A stretch of DNA of 64,000 bases from positions 248,001 through 312,000 of the forward strand of contig JAQGBZ010000020.1 in assembly GCA_034687125.1 (NCBI GenBank). Direction: 5' to 3'. This document shows positions 28,201-41,904 of the stretch, one piece after another (within the stretch, counting starts at the first letter, position 1; each line of letters starts with the position of its first letter). The notes beneath the pieces were generated by a model. That model saw nothing but the letters and a program-made list of their open reading frames with translations, made no database searches and had not been told where the DNA came from. Origin of the DNA: Neelides folsomi (taxonomy: Eukaryota > Arthropoda > Collembola > Neelipleona > Neelidae). The translations under genes were made by a program, and so were the position numbers.

Positions 28201-31200
28201 ATGTTTTTACACTTCATTGAAAAATGTAACCAGACAGAGATCTGTGGAGAAAATCAATTAAACCCAAGATCTGTTACACTAATTGTTACACATAAATTGA
28301 CATAACTAAATATGTATTTATCGGTATGTGCTTATAAGACTACGTTATTGGAATATTGAGATTATTTAAACATTAATATTGTTTAACCATTTGTTTACCC
28401 ATTTGTTTAACCATTTGTCTAGTGTTTAACCATTAAGATTACAAATGTATTTATGTGATTTGTGATTCTGTGATTTTGAGCTTAAAGGATTTGAATGACT
28501 CGAAGGATGTTTTTGAGTCAACATATTTCCAATGAGATGATAATGAGATTCATTTAGATATCCTTAAAATATTCTTGAGATATTCATTTGGATCTTCTTA
28601 AGATATTCATTTGGATGTTTGTAAGATCTTTTGTAAAGTCGGTAATTGTGTGATGTAAAAGTAGCAGAGTGGAGCTAACCAATTTGACCTTCCTTTTTAC
28701 AACCCACCGTTTTCATTATCTTGTCTTGGAATTCTCCCTTTGACTTCTATTAACTTCCATTCCGCTTACGTTCAACTTTTCTTCTTCAACTCTTCGTGTT
28801 TGGAGATGTGGAGAGACATAGAGATATTTGTATTTAAATGGTTGGAAGGATTTGTCCATTTGCCAGCCAAAGTTTGGTGGTTGGCCGCTAATTAAATCTC
28901 TCAATTTGAATCTTGTGTTTGAACAAGGGCCTGAGTATATGGAATTGATCTACTGGGATTTCCTTCAGTCTCTTCGCCCGCTTCTTCATCTCCCCGTCTC
29001 AAAACGGTCGTAATCTCAGCAGTTGGAAAGGTAATGAAAGTTCTCTAATTAAATCTGAATACTCTCGAGAGATCAAATCAACTAATTACCCTCAAAGTTC
29101 CATCCAAAACTAACATTTACAATTCTAACATTTACAATTCAAATCTCCATTGAAAATAAATCATTTACAATTTTCCTCTCGTAAGAAAATCAAATCATTT
29201 GATCTTTTGACCTAAATTGCAATAATAAAATAAATACAGATATTCATCTTATCCTTAATTTTCTTTTTAGATTAAATTGTTAAATTTAAGATTGTTAATA
29301 ATTATATTTTATTTCTTGTGTTAAAAGTTAATTTAAAGGTTAGAGTTAAAGAGTTAAGAAAGGAATGTAATTTAAAATATTGTCAGAGATTTTGGATTTT
29401 TTCTTGTTAAAATTGGGTTTGAGTAGATTTTCCAAGGATTTTTGTTCAAAGGCAAGGATTTTTGTTGGAAGGTTTGTGAGAGGATTTTTGGTGATTTCTC
29501 CTTTGGAGAAGATTTTTGTGGAGAAGATTTTTGTGGATTTATGTAAGTGGGCATTGGATGTATTTTTGTAAAAAGACTCCCCAGATTGTCCCTCCCATTA
29601 TGAGGAAGGAGAGAGGAAGCAATAAGAGAAGATTCCTTCGGTTTTTACTGCCAACCTCTCGGCCCAATTCCCCTTCACTTACGTTGAAGGAGGAGAAATT
29701 CTCTCTTTTGGGTTTTAGTGTGGGAGTGAAGGAGCTGAACCATCAGATTCCTCGAGATTGAGGAGATGAGGATGTACATGCAATTGGGCTGAGAGTAAAT
29801 CGGGAAAGGACGAGAGTCGTAAAGTTTAAGGTTACATCATAAAGGCAAAGGGAAAGAAAAGATCGCAATAAACACGAAGGGTCGCTGTCCCACACAAGGA
29901 ATGGTCACTTCCAAAGGAGATTCATCCCCATCCTCATTCTCTTATAAAAGGAAGGACCAGACGGGTCAGGAGGATTCACAATCTCCTAAAAACTCCACAC
30001 ACTCTAAACGAAACCATTCATCAAGGACCGGAAAACCCGAAAAATCCCCCAAACCCGGAAAAAGCCCTCAAAGACCAAACAAACTCGGAAACATATTTTT
30101 TCAAAAATCCCTCTTTCAATTTATCAATATCAGCTTTTAGTCTTTCTCAAAGGTAAGAATTATTCAAACAGAGTTTTTAGTTTTTATTTCATTTAAATAC
30201 AGATACTTTACATTGAGAATCTTAACTTAAATCATTTACGACAAAATAAAATTTAAATTAAATAAATTAAAGTTAATTCGGTTTAAATGTTTATTATTTT
30301 ATTATTAAAACTTTACTAAAGTTAATTTAAGTTCAGTTTTGTTCATCTTGAAAAGAAATTGTATGAGCGTGTGCTTTTATTGTATTGGTTTCATTGTGTT
30401 GGTGTCTAAGTCCAGCAGATGTGAATGGAAGGAACAATTCTGACAGTTGGACGTCTAATGGTGACGAGACATTTTTGTTGGCTCGAGTCGCCGTGTCGCA
30501 CATCTTTATGTCCCTCCCTTTCACTCACAAAATATCATAAATGTCACATATGGGAAATTTCCCTTCATTACTCATTCCATCCCGAGAAAACCATTGTGAG
30601 ATCCAAACACTCACAAACGTCTTCATTCCAATCAAATTAACCTTTTCCTTCCAAACATCAAAATACTAATAAATTTTTAATACAAAATCATTTCATCAAA
30701 ACTCTCAAAAACTCCAAATACTAAATAATTTAAGTTTAATAATATTAAATAATTATCAACTTAATTAAAGTTGTTAAATTGTTCCCACTTACAACATTTA
30801 ATTTTTTCATATTTTTTTTTGAATTTGAAGGAGAATTTTGCTATATTTTAGTTTTGAACTTTCAATTTGGCATAATGGATAAATTCCTCTGTGAATTTTA
30901 ATAAAGTAAATGGGAATTTTTATTTTAGATGTTTTTGGGAGGGGCCATTCGATTAGTCGGATTGGGATTCTGTGAAGAGCTGACACATTTTCGTAATGGC
31001 GTGCCGAAGGGTTTTCCTGGGTCGTGGAGGATTTGATGTAATCCGCTGTCAGTCACAAGAGACCTTGAAGGTTTGAAGGGCCCCAAAGGCACACACCCAT
31101 CAGAACACCCTTCAAACTCACTCCGGCCCTTCTTCTATATAACAAAACTCAAAAGCGATCCCTTCAACTATACAGATCCCTTCTACCATACTATTTAATA

Positions 31201-33218
31201 CAGATCCCTATAAGTCCCCTATAAGTCATCTTCCATTTGGTTCTTTTTCTCCACTATAGCAGACTATAGCTACACCCCGAGCTAAACAGCTACACTTATT
31301 TTCACTTATTTCTAAAGGGAGGGAATTATAATAGTGAGCCTGTATAGCTTTCGGAGGGAGACGAAGGGATGAGGGAAATGAGGATGGGCCAAATCGATCC
31401 GACTCCCGAACTTCCATGGCGGCCCTCGCCCATTCAAAACATTACAAACCAACCATGTTACATAAGGAGATTCCATACAATTACAAAAGAAACCATTTCA
31501 TCTTATATATTTTCTGTATCTCTATACATTTTGTGTCTTTTTTATATATTTTCTGTATAGAATATATAGAATGGAATATATAGAGTTCTATATATTTCAT
31601 GTATTCCTTATACATTTTATGTATTTTATACGCATTTGAGATTTAATGTATTTTGAGCTACAGATATGTACAATTTCATGAAAGATTTTCTTATCTATTT
31701 TGTATATTTTGAATGTTGTTTGTATTTTTTGAATTTTGGAAATGAGATGGATCTGATCAAAGGAAGTTTGAAATGTTCCCTTTTAAATTTAGTAAGTGAG
31801 ATGGAGGAAGTTTATTTATTGGCTCATCCGCATAGTTTATGCCCCTTTTTATTGCAACCTACCGACACTAAGGAGGAAATTTATATTTCTTTCCCATTAC
31901 CACTCAAACAAATGACCCATTTTACCAAACCATTATGGAAATGAAGACCATTGATCTTCAAATACTCAAATTACGCCTTCCACACAGCAAATCTCAATTT
32001 GGAAACATTTCATTTGGAAATTTTAACTTCAATTGTAATTCAATCATTTTATTAAACCAATATTTATAAAGTGAAATTTTACACGCTATTTTAGAAAATT
32101 AATTTTTTAATTTGATAAATTATTAAAATTAAAATGTTTACATTTAAAATGAATTTTATAAAAAGGTGAATTCTTGAATTTTATGAGGAATTTTGGGTCG
32201 TTTTGAAATGCTTTAATGGTTAGGTTGGATCTCTTGGGAATTCGATTTTGAATGAGTTTGTAAATATTTTGACTTTAAATGATTGAAGTGCAGGAGATGA
32301 AAAAGTCCAGAACAAATCATTTCTCATCTTTGCCCTTCGACTTTCAAAAGTCTGACAACATTTCTTGGCTCCTCACGTTTCCTCAACTTTCACAATTTCC
32401 CCAAATGACTCCACATTAATAAAACACTCCACCGGAATTTCCAAACTTTCTTTGCATAATTTTGCCCTATTTTGGATCTCGCGGATGTTTAGAAAAAGAA
32501 CTCCCGCAAAACTTCCATTCACTTTCAACAAAACTCAACGAGTTTTTCAAAAACTTGTTCAATCAACTTTGCCATATCAATTTTAACTACAAGCCTTTGG
32601 GTCCGCTTCGGTTTCTTTAACATTCAAAAACTCAAATACATTCTTAAAATCCAAAATATACCATAAAAATACATTACATACACTATACATATATGAAAAT
32701 CCGTATACTTACATACATATACCGTATCTACTAGTATCTATTAGTATATATATTATATACCTACACTACATATGTACGAATATGATTGCTAAATCTAAAT
32801 GATTTTTATTTAATATTCGAATTGAATATGAATTTAAAATATGTTTCTTCATAGAGTGGGATTAATACACAAAGTATATACCATACATATATGTACCATA
32901 TATTTATTTTGTATGTGTAAAGATGTGTTCCATCCCCCTTCTTTTTCACATCTGCCTTTGATGGTTCCTTTTTGATTCCTTCCCCTCTTTTTCCTCAACG
33001 TGTGACCCAACGCGGGTTTTCTCGCACTTCACGATAACTTTTAATATCATCATAACTTTTAATGTCACACGATGGTTAATGGGAGGATTGAAGATAAAAA
33101 TGATGTTGGTGATATAATCAAGATAGGAATAGAGATATTAGAACTATAAGTATTACTTACATACTCAAACTCACTAACTTTAAGTAGATATCAAGTAGTT
33201 AATGATAGGAGTAGATTA

Positions 33219-33285
33219 TGTAAGATATAATGTAAGATATACTATAAGTAAGATATAGTGTAAGATATAGCAAGATAAGATATTT
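33219..33285. repeat. TAAGATATA-type short tandem repeat
   Basis: At least four degenerate copies of GTAAGATATA with short spacers, in an AT-rich spacer between islands. Confidence 0.6.
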
Positions 33286-34839
33286 TGTAGTTATGATAAA
33301 AAGACCAAATGATCGTCGTTTTGATATAGCGATTTAATGTCTGGTCGATAGGTCTAAACGACCTTAATTAAAAATGTAGATGTTTGGCGGTTTTAAGCTT
33401 AGAATTTTAAATCTGGTTCCTTTGGGTAGACTGTGAGAATAAAAGGGGCATAAAATCGGGTTGGTGGATTTGGAAGGTGCAAAGCGTCATAAATGGCCCC
33501 TTGGCTCCATAAAAAGTGAGGAGGAGTCGTAAAAATTGGCGAGGTCTTAAATATGTTATCGAGATGGGCGGATTCACCGTGACAGAGACATTGTTTAAAA
33601 AGCGGAGAAATTCCTATAAACTCCTCTTATCGGATAACGTATTGACCATAAACTTACTCGTTTATTCCTATCTTACTTTCACTATCGCACCGCACCTTGG
33701 CACGCTCCTAAACATGAAAAACGTCTCCTAAAACCTTCGAATCTTTTTTCTTTTAAATTTCTTTAAAATCTTCATTTTAAAATTAAAAATTTCATTTTAA
33801 ATTCTTCAAATTTTTTATTTAAATTCTTCAAAATATATATTTAACAATTTTTGAATTTAATTTCAAAATTATTTCATTTTTAACTTTTATGGATTAGCTT
33901 TATGCATAAGAAATCTGTTATCTTTTATTTGTTAAGTATTTTAATTAAATAAAATTAATTTAATAAAATATTCAGAATATTTGAAGGAAATTCCAAGAAT
34001 ATTTTTTTTATTCAAAAGCCTCAAAATTACCCAGCCGAGGAAGAAACGAAAAAAAGGAATGCCATTGAGGAAGTTTTCCCTTCGGTGTGAATGGGATTTT
34101 CTCCGGTGGGTGAGAAAATGTACGAGTTTTTATTCAAACTTTATTTCAAAGCACTGAAAGTGAATGGAGGGTCCTTTGGATGTTACAAAAAAAGAACAAG
34201 GGAAAAAGTGTTTGAATTTGCAAGTTGATCGCAACTCGTTAAAATCCACTTGTGGTGAGTTTGAATTGGGTCGTGATGTTGGCAATTCCCGATAATAATA
34301 TTACAACTATTTTCCATATCCCTTTCAACGGGAGAGATAAAAGCAGTTTGTCCCCGGAAACTTCTTCGTCCACCTCAGTAACAAGTCACTATGAGTTGAA
34401 TGATAACTATTATACAATTTGTATGGAAGTATTTGTATGATACAATTTGTATATATATATAGGAAATTATCAATATACAGATTAAGCACACTGTATATGT
34501 ACTGTACACATTATATGCACTGTACACTTTACATGGTAGTATGCTATGTGTATTTATTTGAGAATTAATTTATGAAAGTGTATGGGAATGTATTGGAATA
34601 TATTGAGAGTATTATGTGAGTATTACAGGAGCATTTAGAAGCGGTTTATGTGAAAGATGGTTGGTTTTGACCTCGTTGTTGTCCGAGGAGTAAAGAAGTT
34701 CTCTATGGTTTTGTATAGGAAAAGGTTCGCTCTTGGCGTTTGACTTTTAGGTGCGTTATTTATGGCAGTGAGCTCGACGAGGGGGTAATAAAATTTATTG
34801 CTAGGATTTATAGTTGGCCATTTGGTTGAAAATTTGGGG

Positions 34840-35110
34840 GCTCCTTTTGAGTTCCTCAGCAGCAGCCCCTGTGCGCTTGCCTTTGAAGACGGGTCGGGTC
34901 GGCTGGAGCGGTCCAGTCGATCCGGTGGCGTCTCCCGCTCCGCACAAAACTCCCGTCCTCCCGTGGAAACCCAAAGCGCTGCCGTCTCCACACTCACACG
35001 GTATTTCCCCTATCCACGCAGCCCTCGTCGCCATTATTGTAAATAGCCAATGAGTGGGGAAGCTGTCGGCTCACACTCCATTCCAAACGCACTTTGAGTG
35101 ACAGGAGACG
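34840..35110. other. GC- and CpG-rich non-coding island
   Basis: This stretch is much richer in G, C and CpG than the rest (GACGGGTCGGGTCGGCTGG, GGTGGCGTCTCCCGCTCCGC). Frames on both strands stay open for about 80 codons, as expected from composition. It could be a CpG-rich promoter, an enhancer or an unrecognised exon. No protein family features are visible, so it is not called as a gene. Confidence 0.4.
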
Positions 35111-38100
35111 ACTCCCCTCCCGGTAACCCTCCCGCCAACTCTCTTTCAAAACAATTTCAAATTTCCCTCCTTTACAGTTACAGCACCTTCTACAATATTG
35201 CAAAAAATCAACCACCCTGTATTTAGTCACATTACCAATTTATCTTTCTCAATAAAATCAAAATCAGAGTTCTAAACTCATTTTTATTTTATATGAAGCT
35301 AATGTAAATAGGTTATAAAGTTAATGTTAAGGATATTTTTAAAATGTATTTAATCATATTTAGTTATTTAGAATTATTTAGTTACATAGTAGAGATTTCT
35401 TATTTAGGGTGTTTAGGGTATTCTGTACATTGAAGAGTATAATACTGATATGAGAATGTATTGGATGGAGGATATTAAGTTTTATTTATTTTCCTTGTCG
35501 GAAGGGGCGGGAAAGTAGCCGCCATTGGCATATGGTCTGCCTTTGTTTCTCCCCGGATCGATAATTTGGCCAGAGTCCAATTTGATAATTTAGGAGAGGG
35601 AGCGGGATGAGGAATCCTTTTCCCATCCCCGTTTAACCACTGTGGTTCTCCTCATAGGAGTTGAGGGACCCTTAATTGGCCTCCCTACACAACCAACCCT
35701 CCTTTTGGCACCCAAACACAATCCCCTAGGCCCATTACATCATATCTATAATACCCGGGTAGTTTATATCTCCTGGGTAGTTTATGCTATCCGGGCATTT
35801 CATCTTATTAGGACATTTTATGCTCCTTTCTTATAATTTAGAATTTATTCCTTCTTATTTCATAATTTTATATTCGGGTACAATACAGTTATACACTCTG
35901 GGAATTTTCATTAAAACCCGGGTATAATGTATAAAAAGGATTTTCCATACAAAATAAATTATTTTATATTCCTAAAGTGGTGAGATTTATGTTTGAGTTT
36001 AAAATTGTTCCTTTGGCATGGTAATGTCATTAGATAAATTAGAAGGAGCGAGATATTAAAACTTTTCTTATGGTTTGGCGGAGGTCATTAAATTCTTTTT
36101 TAAACGCTTTGAATAACCATGAAAGGAAAAATCCCCTACGAGTTGCTTTGGCAGAGTGAAAGGAGAAAGTTCCATGGTGTGAGATAAAATTATGAGTCGA
36201 GGGATCTCACGGAGTCTCCGACTCACTCGCGGAGAAATCGGAAAAATGTGTGTAGGGAAATGGAAGGGAGGACAAAAGGAGAAGTTTTAATGATCTCCCC
36301 CTTGAAGAGATACGGAGATTCCCATCTTCAATTCTACACGCCCCACTTCCCCTGCTTTCACGAAATTACATCACTTCCTCTCCCGACGAACAAAATTACA
36401 CCAAACCAAATATACAAATATATACACACTCTTTATATACATAATACTCTCAACATTACAAATATAATGTTAGAATGTTAAATAAACTCTATTTAAATAC
36501 ACTGTATTTAATACACAATGTACATATTACACAGTATTATATTCTTATATGAGTCTTATAAGGAGAAAATATGTATGAAGTGTCTTATTTAATATTTAAC
36601 ATGTTTTATAAACTTCAATTCATCTGCATTGGGATTTATATGTATATCTCGTTTTTACTTTTACTTTTTAGAGTTTTAATAGAGAGAAATGGAGATGAAA
36701 GATGAGGGAATATTGTTAATGGGAATTTAAAATGCTCCGCCCAATTTAATCTCACTTTACTTTTATGATTAAAAGGGCCGGGCGGGAATTTGGGAGTTAT
36801 TAAGAGAAAGGCGGAAATATTTAAATTATTTAATTAGCCCTCCTTTCCTTCCTCGGAACATGGTCGGCATTTTTGGCTTTTTGGACGTTAAAAGGGAAAT
36901 TGAGGGGAATTCCTTGGATGAATTTCTCCACGTTGTTCGGGTTATTTCTTCGGCCTTTTTAGGTTTAAAATAATTGATCCCTGGTGAACAATTTGGCCTG
37001 ATTCCACATGAGATTTTAACGAGGGCTCGTTTGCCATTCAACCCCTCGGCTCGACTTCTTTTGCATTGATTTCCTATTGATTCCACTTTTGACTTCCTCC
37101 GTCATGCTCAAAACCCAGACAGGGCAATTAATGGTGGCAATTAACAACCAAACCTTTTAACATTACGCAATACTTTTACATTACAGAATACTTTTATATA
37201 AGTCTAACTTGGTTATTTGGAATTATTCTGACTTATGTGTACATTTAGTCTTGTGGAGAGATGTTGGAGAAAGATAAGGAAAAATGATTGGGAGCTTCCT
37301 CCGCTTTTTAATATTTGAGGAGCGTAAAGATGAAGGTGATAGGAATTTTGTGGGTGGCCCTTCGAGGTCGGCATTTAATTCCTCATGATCCTAAAAGGAT
37401 CAGCCAACAAACAAACAACCCGTCTTTACAACCTTTATTAACCCACCCTGTACATAAATGTCAATTTTGTGATTTTAATATTTTTATTCTCAATTCAACA
37501 TTTGCTGGAAGGACTGAAAAATGATTTTTTAAAATATATGAATTAAAGCTATAATTTATAACAAACGGTTTTAAAATTAATTCAGAAATAATTCGTTTTA
37601 AATATTTGTTTTGAATATTCATTTTAAATATATATTTTAAATAAATTGTCTTGAATTAATATTTTTTAAGTTTGTTATATGGACGAGGATTAAAAAGGAT
37701 TAATGATAAAATTAAAAATAGTTTTTCTCAATTACGAAGCATTTTTCATTAAATGTTTAAGTCCAATAGAAAAAGATTAAAATGACCAGATGTTGAAATC
37801 TTGCACAATGTGAATGTTCATTTAATTTATTCCAAAACAGGTGTTGAATTAATAAAATCTCATTCTTCCTTTTTTGGCATTTTTAATGTTTTGTATTTAA
37901 TGATATTTAGACTTTTAATGGTCATTGAAACTTTGCGGTTTTCTCTGCCTTCTTTTCCTCGGAGCATCTGTGAATTGTAAAGAAGCAGAGAAGGAACATA
38001 AAGAGAAGATTTCTTTCAAGGCATAATGAAGGCGTCTATTTTGGCCTTAAACTCCGCCACCCGAATCTTGTACTTTTAGAACAACCAGAAGGCCCCAAAA

Positions 38101-38357
38101 GGAAGAGAAATGGAGAAATAAATAGAAATAGAAAAGGAATGGGAAAATCGGGTCGCTCAACAACAAAGTTGACAAATCATTTGTCTTTTTTTTCCCTCTC
38201 AAATCACTCGGGTTTTTTCCATGCAAAAAAATGACTTCCTTTTTTCCTCCTCTTTCTTCCTTCTTTTTACATCATTATTTCCTGTTGCTACACTTTCAGA
38301 CTTCTTTTGCCCAAAGTTGCTAAAAATCTTCAAATCTCCCAAATCTCCAAATCTCCG

Positions 38358-38420
38358 TAATGAAGCTTCGTAAGAAGCTCCGTAAGAAACTCCATAAGAA
38401 GCTCCATAAAAATTGCGTAA
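38358..38420. repeat. Short tandem repeat of CGTAAGAAGCTC type
   Basis: About four degenerate copies of a 14-15 bp unit (CGTAAGAAGCTC, CATAAGAAGCTC) about 300 bp upstream of mir-10. Confidence 0.6.
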
Positions 38421-38705
38421 GAAAATGAATAAAAAAAGTTAGGAGTTTGAGGAATTAAATAAATTCATTTGAGTGGGAAGTCAATGAGAAGTAAAACAAT
38501 TTGAAGGCCAAGTTTCAAACTTTCCCACTTTTCATTCAATTTCCCCTTGTCGGGTATTTGGAGAGTAAATTGGAATTAAGGAGACTCGGAGAGTTTCCTT
38601 GACAAAGTTCACTTCTTTTACACCAAATTAGGACTGAAGGTCAAAGTTTAAATTTCTTTTGTTCCAGGGCGGAGAGTCGGAGAGGTTGAGGCATAAAGGT
38701 TTAAT

Positions 38706-38790
38706 GCTTTACATCTACCCTGTAGATCCGAATTTGTCTGAAACCCAGACTACCTAACAAATTCGGTTCTAGAGAGGTTTGTGTGGAACA
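38706..38790 (+). ncRNA. mir-10: mir-10 microRNA hairpin
   Basis: The 5p arm at 38716-38737 begins TACCCTGTAGATCCGAAT, identical to bilaterian miR-10-5p. The 3p arm at 38758-38780 begins CAAATTCGGTTCTAGAGAGG, matching fly miR-10-3p, followed by the conserved flank TTTGTGTGG. A loop of about 20 nt separates the arms. mir-10 lies between Scr and Dfd on the same strand in many arthropods, which this position reproduces: about 11 kb upstream of Dfd and 32 kb downstream of Scr. It is expected to be processed from a + strand primary transcript, perhaps shared with Dfd, and to repress Hox targets after transcription. Confidence 0.97.
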
Positions 38791-38799
38791 TACTGTGCA

Positions 38800-41700
38800 A
38801 CCTTGGGCTTCCCTCACACCTTCACAACTTCAACAAATCCAACGCGGACTTCCAAGGGACGAGTGAAACCTGAAGGGACGAATGAAACTTTAAGGGACGA
38901 GTGAATTGGAAGGGACGAGATATTTGTACTAAGGCCATGTTGGAAAAGAAGAGTCAGCAAATTCCTTGAGTTAATGTGGGACGAGTGTGGAGGGGCCTTT
39001 GAGGATCAAAAGGAACATCCAAGGTACTCCCTACAAAATCCAATTATTCCCAAACTATTCAAACTCACACGCGTCCCCAAACAACCCAACGATCTCAAAC
39101 TTCAAATCTCAAACTTCAAATTCTCAAACAACTCCAAAACTAAAATGGTATGGGAAAAGAAATAAAAATGGTTGCCATCTTTTTCACATTCTTTCATTTG
39201 CCGATCTTCATCTCATATCATTCATTTTGATAAATTAATAAATGTCGATAAATTCATAACTATCATTAAAATTATAATTCAAATAGCGTTTATCAGTAAG
39301 TTGTATAATATAGCATGGGAATATGTAATGGTAATGGGATATGGTTTTTAAGGAAGTGAATCATTAAGATGAGGTAAAAACTAAATAGAGACATTGTAAG
39401 AATAAAGGGAGATGAAAGTCATGATGATGAAAGATGTTCATTTAAGATGGTGGGCCAACCACCCCTTTCATAAACTCAATAGATCAACTAGGTATTAAGG
39501 CAATTTACAACTCACAGCTTCTCGGTTTCCACAATTTACGACTCTCATTTACATTCAATGGAAATTCACTCCGATACTCAACACACAAACTTAATCAAAT
39601 TGAGTCAATATCGATTTCATCATTGTCATGTTCACACAATATTAAAATAATTAAATAAATAATTTAATTGCCAATTAGTTAATTATAATATCCGATTTAC
39701 TGTACTTTTGTATATGTATGGTATGTTCTTATGTGTATGTTATTGTGTACTACAGGTATGTTCTTGTATTTTTGAATAATCTAATGTATTTGTATTTATT
39801 GTAATTTATATTCTATATTTATCAATTGTTACATGGATTATATCAATTAGAGAATGAATGACTTCATATAACAATTCTAATTATGTATTTAGTATAATGT
39901 AAAAGGATGGGTAAAAAGTATTATAGGGCTATTGACTTGACGTGTGTTTTTGTATCATTTATTTTCTACCTCCACTTTACCTTTGGCAGCGGACGATTAA
40001 TCTTCCACGATGGACACTTGAGAAATTCAAATATTAATATTGAGGGATTAAAGACCCGGGCCGTGTGTTGGGGGAACTATTAAACAACCATTACAAAACA
40101 TTCAGACTAAATTTACAAATCATCAATTCAATACCAAATTAAACACTTCCAATAAACTCATAACAATAAAGTTATTCAACCTATGATATAATGAACCCAT
40201 GATAAATGAAATAAAGCTATAAACCTTTAAATATATCATAATTTGACCTGTCATTATACCTATATTCATCTGACCTTATGGATTTATGACCTATGACAAA
40301 AGAGAATTGTGAAACGGTGTGGGAAATGAAGGGAATTGTCATTTCCCTAACTGTAACGACACGCTTTTCCTTTTCTTCAATTCTTTCCCATTCCTTCCAA
40401 TGAGTTCCAACAAGTTCCAATGAGTCTCAAGGAGTTGTAAGTTGTAAGGCATATTGGCTGTCGAATGCTAAAAGTGAAGTTTGGGTTTTGGAAATTTGGT
40501 TGTGGGAGGGCGAAGAGATAATGTGGGAATTAGGACAATCCACGCCTTCAAATCCCCACTTAGGGAAAGACAAATTCGGAAGGAGTCAAATGTTTATGGC
40601 ACTTCAATCAAAACCTTTTGTCCCTTTTGGGATCAATGTCACCTTTAACCCTCTCAAATTACACGTGTTAAACTTACACTTTTGAGAATCAGAATTCACT
40701 TTGGGAGTTCCTGTACATTTATTACTTTAACTATTTATAAGTTATCCGTAGCTTATTTAAATATTGGTATATAAAACATTGAGATTAAATTTACAATATG
40801 AATTTCAAATTAATGTAACTAGTAAATTTAAATGTATTACTTTAAATATAATTTATTTTTTTAAATTGATTGGATTTTAAATATTTTAATTGTGGATTTT
40901 TTAAAATTTTAAAGTTTTGAATTATCCATAGCTTTTAGCTTACAGGGTTTGAGATTTTGTGTGATTTTGAGTTTGAAAGTTTGAAATGGATTTTTGTTAT
41001 TTAGGGAAAGAGGAAATGAAATGTGTTTTGTTGTGCTTGGGAGTGGAGGGATTTGGGACAGGAATTTAATAGGTTTCTGGATTGGGAAGAATCTCCTTGG
41101 ATAAAGAAAAAGAACTTCCCTCGTCGTCTGGGGAAGTTTTGTGCGGAGTTGTTGAAAGTCCATTTCTCCTCCATCTTCATCCAAATCCTCAACACTCCCA
41201 GATCGATTACCCCAAAATTCCCAAGAGATTTCAAAAGCCAGTTGGAATTCGCTTCGCTTACACAAACTCCTTTCCATTTAAATCAAACTCTAACCAACAG
41301 CACAACACTGACTTTATCAAAGATATTTTAAATAGCTTTTTAAAATAAAATTCAGCATTTAAATTCCAACTTGCAGTAAAAGTTAAAGTTAACGTAAACA
41401 TTAAAGTAAACGTAAACGTGAATATAAAAAGATTTATTTGACGGAAGTATTTGTATTTTTATATTTGACTGATGGAGAATTTGATGTTTTGATGTAAGAA
41501 GAGTTTTGTATTTGAGAAGAAGTCAAATGAAGTATTCTTATTATGAATGATGGGCTGAAAATATTGTAAGCTTTAATTGATTGTTTATTTTTCCCAACAA
41601 GGCAGCCGCGTGGGGGAAATCCCAAGGGAGAGATTTATTCCAATACTCACAACATTGCCCTTTTAAACTCACCGTGCTCATCAGTTTCAATCTTTCAATT

Positions 41701-41904
41701 CTTTCCAAACGGATGACAACAAAGTCAAAACTCCTCGTCGATATTTACAAATAAAAATTACAAGATCTAAACTTTGAAAGAAAACTCCTTGGTTTATTTA
41801 TTTCCATCCTTTGCCAATTTCACTTAAGAAAATTTAAGATTTACACTTTTTAATTAAGTTATGTTAATTATTAATTATTTAAAGGTGGATTTGTCAGGTA
41901 AGTT
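38800..41904. other. Intergenic DNA downstream of mir-10
   Basis: Skew-switch islands and AT spacers continue; a clear switch lies near 41150 within 40900-41330. No gene is recognised. Long open frames on both strands at 40909-41348 follow from the skewed composition. Confidence 0.45.
38858..38922. repeat. Tandem repeat of AGGGACGAGTGAA units
   Basis: Four degenerate copies of about 21-24 bp sharing AGGGACGA(G/A)TGAA, just downstream of mir-10. Confidence 0.7.

Larger units (their letters stand above)
25250..38699. other. Intergenic DNA upstream of mir-10, tiled by skew-switch islands
   Basis: No protein gene is recognised. 25250-25900 is plain AT-rich sequence. From about 25900 islands with G-rich left and C-rich right arms alternate with AT/TATA-rich spacers (switches seen near 26080, 27130, 27600, 30500, 31080, 32320 and 34935). 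27960-28080 is TA-rich low complexity. 34840-35110 is the most GC-rich non-coding spot. In a Hox cluster this interval is expected to hold cis-regulatory elements, but I can point to none specifically. Confidence 0.45.

Noticed and set aside
34635..35230. Overlapping open frames of 77-120 codons on both strands
   Set aside because: Several frames are open at once in a GC-rich, skewed island, with no domain, splice pattern or start context.
40909..41348. Open frames of 77-122 codons on both strands
   Set aside because: They sit on a skew-switch island. Low-complexity composition keeps stops rare, and no family features are seen.
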